Assembly: GCA_025403435.1 (NCBI GenBank)
Contig: CM046354.1
Location: 38,367,041 to 38,431,040, forward strand
Direction: 5' to 3'
Origin: Artocarpus heterophyllus
Lineage: Eukaryota; Streptophyta; Magnoliopsida; Rosales; Moraceae
Length of the DNA stretch: 64,000 nt
This document shows, in pieces, positions 59,300-64,000 of this stretch. The translations under genes and the position numbers were made by a program. The number at the start of each line of letters is the position of its first letter. Positions within the stretch are counted from its first letter, which is position 1. The notes beneath the pieces are model-generated. The model did not search any database, was not told the DNA's origin, and saw nothing but the letters and a program-made list of their open reading frames with translations.

Positions 59300-60110
59300 T
59301 GAAAATATGCTTGACCGCAACTTAGTGGTTCGGTCCTAAATCTGACTGATATCGACTCACTATCCTGACTGCAAAATATATGTCAGGTCGTGTGCAAAGC
59401 GTAACATGCATGAGACTACCCAATATCGAAGCATAAGGCACCTTTTTCATGTATTCTTTTTCCTCATTTGGCTTTAGATAGTCTTTCATAGAAAGAGTAA
59501 TCCAGACCTAGATGGTTGTCCACCTTTTTTGGAATTTTGCATTACATACTTTTCAAGAATTTTATCTATGTAAAAAGCTTAGGATAAAGTTATTATTTTG
59601 TTCTTCCTCTCTCAAAAGATTTGGATACCAAGAAAAAAATTAACTTCACCTAAGTCCTTTATGTCAAATTGCTCGATCAATTAAATTTTGATCGATGACA
59701 ACGCCCTTAATTCATTGCCAATAAGCAGAATGTTATCTACGCAGGGTAGTCAAAAAACCATATTCCTATCCTTAATGTGATTGTAACATATGGCTTGTCC
59801 ATATTTTGTTTAAACCCATGTCTTGAATGCTTGGTCAAATCTTATGTTCCAAGAATAAAAAGCTTGCTTAAGTCCATTAATAGACTTTAACAATTTATAA
59901 ATCTTGTTCTTTTGACTCTTAGCTTTGAACTCGTCTGGTTGTACCATGTATATGGTCTCAACGAGATGGCCATTTAAGAACACCGTCTTGACATCCATTT
60001 GCCATATCTCATAATCGAGAGTGACAGTAATGGACAAGAGAACACAGACGAATTTAAGCATAGCGACAGGTGAAAAGGTTATGTTGTAATTGATTCTTTC
60101 CTTTTGCGAG
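59300..60110 (-). pseudogene. Ty1/copia reverse transcriptase remnant
   Basis: The frame at 60061-59810 reads DYEIWQMDVKTVFLNGHLVE, TIYMVQPDEFKAKSQKNKIY and KLLKSINGLKQAFYSWNIRF, the canonical copia RT core. The catalytic YVDD region is at 59732-59743 and now encodes CVDN in CVDNILLIGNE. Stops and frameshifts break the remainder. Both the Tyr and the second Asp of the motif are lost, so the enzyme would be inactive. Confidence 0.85.
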
Positions 60111-60129
60111 TATCCCTTTACTACTAGTC

Positions 60130-61850
60130 TAGCTTTATACGTTTTGACTTTCTTATCTACACCTCTCCTTCTTTTATAGACCTATTTGCACTTGATGGGT
60201 TTTACCCTTCGGGAAGGTCCATAAGCTCCTAGACTTGATTAGTCATTATAGACTTTATCTCTATGTTCCTTACTTGAGTATGAGTTTTGCATCATTATCC
60301 CCCATGGCCTCTTTATAAGTGTAAGGATCCTCATCATGTTCAACTGGTTCAGCCAGGAAACCTTCACCATCAAACATATACCTCTAGTGTTAACGCCTAA
60401 TCTTGCTATTATGTCGAAGCTCCCTAGGTTGTTGCTCAACCGGTTTTTCCACATTGATTGGACTAGTTTCCACTAGAACCATAGGAGCGATTGTCTTGCT
60501 CGTCATTTCCTCAGTACCACTCTACTTTAAGGCTTAAAGTTGTTCATGTAGCTTTCCTCAAGGAATGTCGCATGTATTGAAACCACAACTTAATTTTCTT
60601 TTGGGTTATAGAAATAACCACCTTTTGCCCTTTTTAGATATCCCATAAATATGTAAACATCTGAACGTGCTTCCATCTTATTTGTTTCCTTACCCAGGAC
60701 ATAAGCATGACATCTCTATATAGGAATATAATTTAAGGATGTCTTTTGACCCATCCACAACCCGTGAGGAGTTTTAGAAACCAATTTTGAAGGTATGTTG
60801 TTCAAAAGAAGACATGCGATTTGCAAAGCATATCACCAAAATGATAATGGCAATGTCGATTAACTCATCATAGACATAACCATGTCTAATAAAGTCTTAT
60901 TTCTTTTCTCAACTATGCCATTCTACTACGGACTACAAGCTCAATCAAATGGGATAAAATCCCATTTTCTACTAAGAGTTCATTTGATAAATGGATTCGA
61001 ATTATATTGATTTGGATTATTTTGATTTGAGTTTTGTGACTTGAATTGTGTGATATGAATTGCTATGTGAATTGACGTTTGGTTGTGTATTTAAAGTGTC
61101 AATCTAAATAAAGAATAAAATTAGAATTTGTGTGTGGATAGATATTAGAAAAAAGTTTTTGATTTATTAACAAATATAATAGAATTTTAATATTGGTGAT
61201 ATTAAATAATATGCAATATGGATCTTGATTTATTTTTCTCTTTATTAAGAACGTAATAAAAGAAGAATTGTCTCAATTGGATATCAAATGAAGAAGTTAT
61301 GATTTTTCCCACAAATGTAGGAGAGAGAATTTTGGTTTTTATTGTAGTAAACTGATTTGAGTTTGGGGCAAGGGGAGGTAGAACTTTGAAAACTTAGATT
61401 GGAAGGATTTAAAATGATTTAAACGATTTAGATTTTGGAAAAAATAATCATGTATCTAAAGAATTCTTTGGACTCAGAGTCCAAAGAGTTGGCTCAATAT
61501 GCCAAACAAATAAGCACTAAGTGTTCTAAGAACTTATTAGAGAGGTTTTCTTCACCTTGATCAGATTAAAGTGCCTTTATGGGTTTACTTAATTGCTTTT
61601 CCAATTCAGCTTGAAATTCCTTGAACTTGTCAAAAGTTTCGCTCTTATGATGCATAAGGTAAACATACCCATATCTCATGTAGTTATCAATGAAAATGGG
61701 GAAGTACATGCACCCTTTTCATGCCTTGATGTTCTTGGGACTTAAACATGATTATGCACAAATCTAGAACCTTCGCCTCGAGCTCCCTTAGACCTAAATA
61801 GTCATTCGGTCAATTTGCCCTTCAAACAAGACTCACATTGTAGTATAGAT
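60130..61850 (-). pseudogene. Ty1/copia integrase remnant, split by a MITE
   Basis: Upstream of the insertion (61560-61700) the minus strand reads a YGYVYLMHHKSETFDKFKEF stretch and EENLSNKFLEHL. After it come ENGI, RTLLDMV-like KTLLDMVMSMMS, NNIPSKLVSKTPHGLW and FMGYLKRAKGGYFYNPKEN, ending with ATFLEESYMNN. These are the catalytic-core and C-terminal landmarks of copia integrase. Stops are present. Confidence 0.8.
60977..61515. mobile_element. 539-bp MITE inserted in copia integrase
   Basis: The integrase reading (EHL then ENGI) is interrupted exactly here. ACTAAG at 60971-60976 and 61516-61521 is a likely target duplication. The ends AGTTCATTTGATAAATGG and, reversed, GCTTATTTGTTTGGCATA are imperfect inverted repeats. 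The inside is AT-rich with no coding frame. The superfamily is not certain. Confidence 0.65.
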
Positions 61851-62330
61851 TATACTTCTAAATGGTTTAAAAGTCCATCATTTACCAACCTTTGAATCAT
61901 ATTTAGGCTGATATGACCTAATCTTAAGTGCCAAAGATAAGTCTCATTAGAGTGAGAATTTTTAAGCCTTTTAGAGTTATTATTAATCTTAGTTTTTAGC
62001 AATGAGCCCATCTTAGGTCTGATAAAACATAGATTATTTTGCATCCATCCACTGCAGATAAAAGATTTCTTTATATGATCACAACTTTATAATTAAAAGA
62101 AACTAAATAAGAATCCTTAGATAAACAAGCGACAAATGTTAAATTCCTTTTAAGTTTAAGAACATAAAAACAATCATGTAAAATTAAACTCCTATAACTA
62201 TCAAAGTAAATATGGATGTCCCCCATTGCTTTAGCCAACACTAAGGTCCCATCGTCCATCCTCAAAGTGAAGTGCTTATGTAGCAAATTTCTCATTTCCT
62301 TGAGCCCTATAGAAAAACACAAACATGATT
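61850..62330 (-). pseudogene. Ty1/copia protease-distal and GAG-pre-integrase region
   Basis: The frame at 62322-62071 reads FTLRMDDGTLVLAKAMGDI, FDSYRSLILHDCFYVLKLKR, NLTFVACLSK. The frame at 62044-61850 reads SNETYLWHLRLGHISLNMIQ then RLVNDGLLNHLEV. These match the segment between copia protease and integrase (gag_pre-integrs). The protease active site just upstream is decayed. Confidence 0.8.
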
Positions 62331-62375
62331 AGAGGCTTCAGAATCTATGACTCAAGTGTCACTTGATTCTTCAAC

Positions 62376-62850
62376 TCAGGACGTTTCAATAATTAGAAGT
62401 TCAGATTTACTTCCTTTGGCTAGGGCATCTTTGCAATTCTTCTTAATGTGTCTGACCTTCCCACAGAAGAAACACTTGAGCTTCTTCGGGTTCCTCTTCT
62501 TCTTCTTCTTCTTCTTTCCTTTAGTAGGTGGAATAGAAGATTTACCACTCTTGGTCTTTTTCTTTATTTTATTCTTAGAGTTGGAGCTGGAACTATATGC
62601 AACTGCCATGTTTGTCTCACCACAAGTAAATCTATCCTTTGATCAAGTTCTTGAACTCTTGTAATTGCTTTATCAGCTCAATTAAGGTTACATCTTGTTT
62701 ATTTCTTAAATTGTATAAAAGTCTAAACAAGATGAACTCCATAGAAAGAGTTTCAAAAACTACTCTCATCTCTGACTCAACATCGATATCGACTTTATGG
62801 GTTTGAGCCTTAGTGAGGTAACCCATGACAATATCATGTGCTCCTTCACA
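62376..62850 (-). pseudogene. Ty1/copia gag C-terminus with CCHC zinc knuckle
   Basis: The frame at 62609-62376 contains a Lys-rich tract followed by CFFCGKVRHIKKNC, a CX2CX4HX4C zinc knuckle. The frame at 62826-62632 reads FETLSMEFILFRLLYNLRNK and DVTLIELIKQLQEFKNLI, a gag (UBN2-type) stretch. The gene is cut at 62904 by an inserted LTR. It would have packaged element RNA. Confidence 0.8.
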
Positions 62851-62904
62851 GGTGTCCTTGGTTTTTGTTTGTAGTTAAAAAGCTTCCAAAGAGTACCTTA
62901 TTGC

Positions 62905-64000
62905 TGTTAGACATGTATGCCCTAAGGAGCAAAAATGTAATATGTTTTTGGAGACATTTTTATCAATAAAGAGTTTATTTATTATTCATATACCAAATTG
63001 TTGTCCTCTTTACATTCATATTTGTTGAATGTATGTTAAGTAAATAATAGTCTAAGACTGTCGGTCTAAACCTTTAAGAATTGGGCATATGATGGATAGA
63101 TTATGCGGAAGACATGATCCTTAAGGTGACGGTCTAAATCATAAGATCCGCAATTGAGGGAATAAAGTTGGGCGCCTTATTCATGCAAAGATATTTGTCT
63201 ATATCCCTAACGGGAGATAGTTTCTCTTGGCCTTCAGAGGTGGACTTTGTGAATAAAAATATTGGTACATCGTCATAGGTGACAATGTGTTAGATCAGGA
63301 CATAAAATGAATTGAGTTAGATTAATAATTTTGTTTTCACAAATTGATTCACTTTAGACAATTATATGTGTTATATCTTAATCCTGAGATGAATAATGGG
63401 CCCGTTGTCTTGACTTATGTCTTTGATATACTAAAAGGTAGCATCCATATTTTATGTTGGTACGCATGATGGTACATTGGAGGCATGACTTTTGATGGTG
63501 CAGACCTGTTATTCATAGATATGGAATCCATAGCTCTTCTTTAAGAGTAGTTGACATCCTCTTATATGCATTATGCTGTAATTGAAAAGCTGGAGTGCTC
63601 AACCATTTGGATACATAGGTGTAACTAAATGGTATACTGTCTTTGGATGGTAAGTTTTTCAATGGTGAGATAATAAAACATAAGATAAAAATAATCGGGA
63701 AGGTAAGACAAAATTTATCCTTAAGCCGATTATGGATAATCCTATGAGAATACGATACATTATGATATGTCATGGAGACTTAGCTATACAGTCTTCGTGA
63801 TTCTATATAATTCGAGAGTGCAACTCTAAGTTTTTAGTAGAGTAGCGTTAGAGTTGATAATTATGAAATGTATATATGAGATATTAGGTTTCATAATTAT
63901 CGAGAGCTTGAACTATATAGGTCCATCAGGTCCCCTTTGCTAGTTCATAATAAATCCTGTAATGTTTTAGTGTGCTATTCCAATAATTGGTGACTTGTAT
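62905..64000 (+). mobile_element. Copia-family LTR, right end beyond window
   Basis: It begins TGTTAGACATGTATGCCCTAA at 62905 inside the copia gag and follows the 36001-38022 LTR for its first ~1.1 kb up to the window end. The left flank is ATTGC (62900-62904); the matching duplication, if any, is outside. Whether it is a solo LTR or a full element cannot be told. Confidence 0.9.

Larger units (their letters stand above)
56757..62904 (-). mobile_element. Ty1/copia retrotransposon, minus strand, decayed, 5' end lost
   Basis: On the minus strand the order is gag (62850 down), protease and GAG-pre-integrase, integrase, reverse transcriptase, RNase H, polypurine tract and 3' LTR (58742-56757). 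The gag is cut at 62904 by a plus-strand LTR of the same family, so the 5' LTR lies outside the window or is lost. A 539-bp MITE interrupts integrase. There are many stops. It is the longest copia copy here and shows which internal region belongs to the abundant 2-kb LTRs. Confidence 0.85.

Overview
The window is nuclear DNA of a flowering plant, most likely a eudicot. It is AT-rich and carries two intron-bearing, plus-strand housekeeping genes. Long stretches of decayed LTR retrotransposons and non-autonomous DNA transposons surround both genes. The species cannot be named from the sequence.

The two host genes are a plastid Clp protease subunit closest to CLPP3 (11928-17647, five coding exons, 338 aa, catalytic triad intact) and a MAP65/ASE1 microtubule bundler closest to MAP65-5 (43684-50346, eleven coding exons, 570 aa). 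Both read through all exons without frameshift or internal stop. No RNA genes or other intact host genes were found.

Layout. 1-3430: two opposed LTRs of one Ty1/copia family (LTRs about 2 kb, TGTTAG...CAACA) forming a large inverted repeat, plus the RNase H end of that family. 3431-10885: a degenerate minus-strand Ty3/gypsy-type element with a tRNA-Asp primer site, gag and protease but no recognisable reverse transcriptase. 10886-11506: LTR fragment. 11.9-17.7 kb: CLPP3-like gene with a 956-bp hAT-type insertion in intron 3. 17.8-21.9 kb: three long-terminal-inverted-repeat elements, one containing a tRNA-derived SINE. 21895-34515: a 12.6-kb Tat-like Ty3/gypsy element on the minus strand with an extra, intron-containing gene on the opposite strand; its gag is split by a solo copia LTR with a perfect 5-bp target duplication. 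36001-38022: another solo copia LTR with perfect duplication. 38.0-42.9 kb: decayed repeat DNA. 42.9-43.2 kb: nested small transposons. 43.4-50.3 kb: the MAP65-5-like gene, with an E2F-type palindrome upstream and a tandem duplication in intron 1 that copies the exon-2 acceptor. 50.8-51.7 kb: a second hAT-type element with an 8-bp duplication. 52.2-64.0 kb: nested LTRs and a decayed Ty1/copia element, entered by one more LTR that runs off the window.

The two genes have no evident functional link: one protein acts in plastid proteolysis, the other in cytoskeleton organisation. The points most worth checking are the antisense spliced gene inside the gypsy element, the duplicated splice acceptor in the MAP65-5-like gene, and the precise nesting order shown by target-site duplications.
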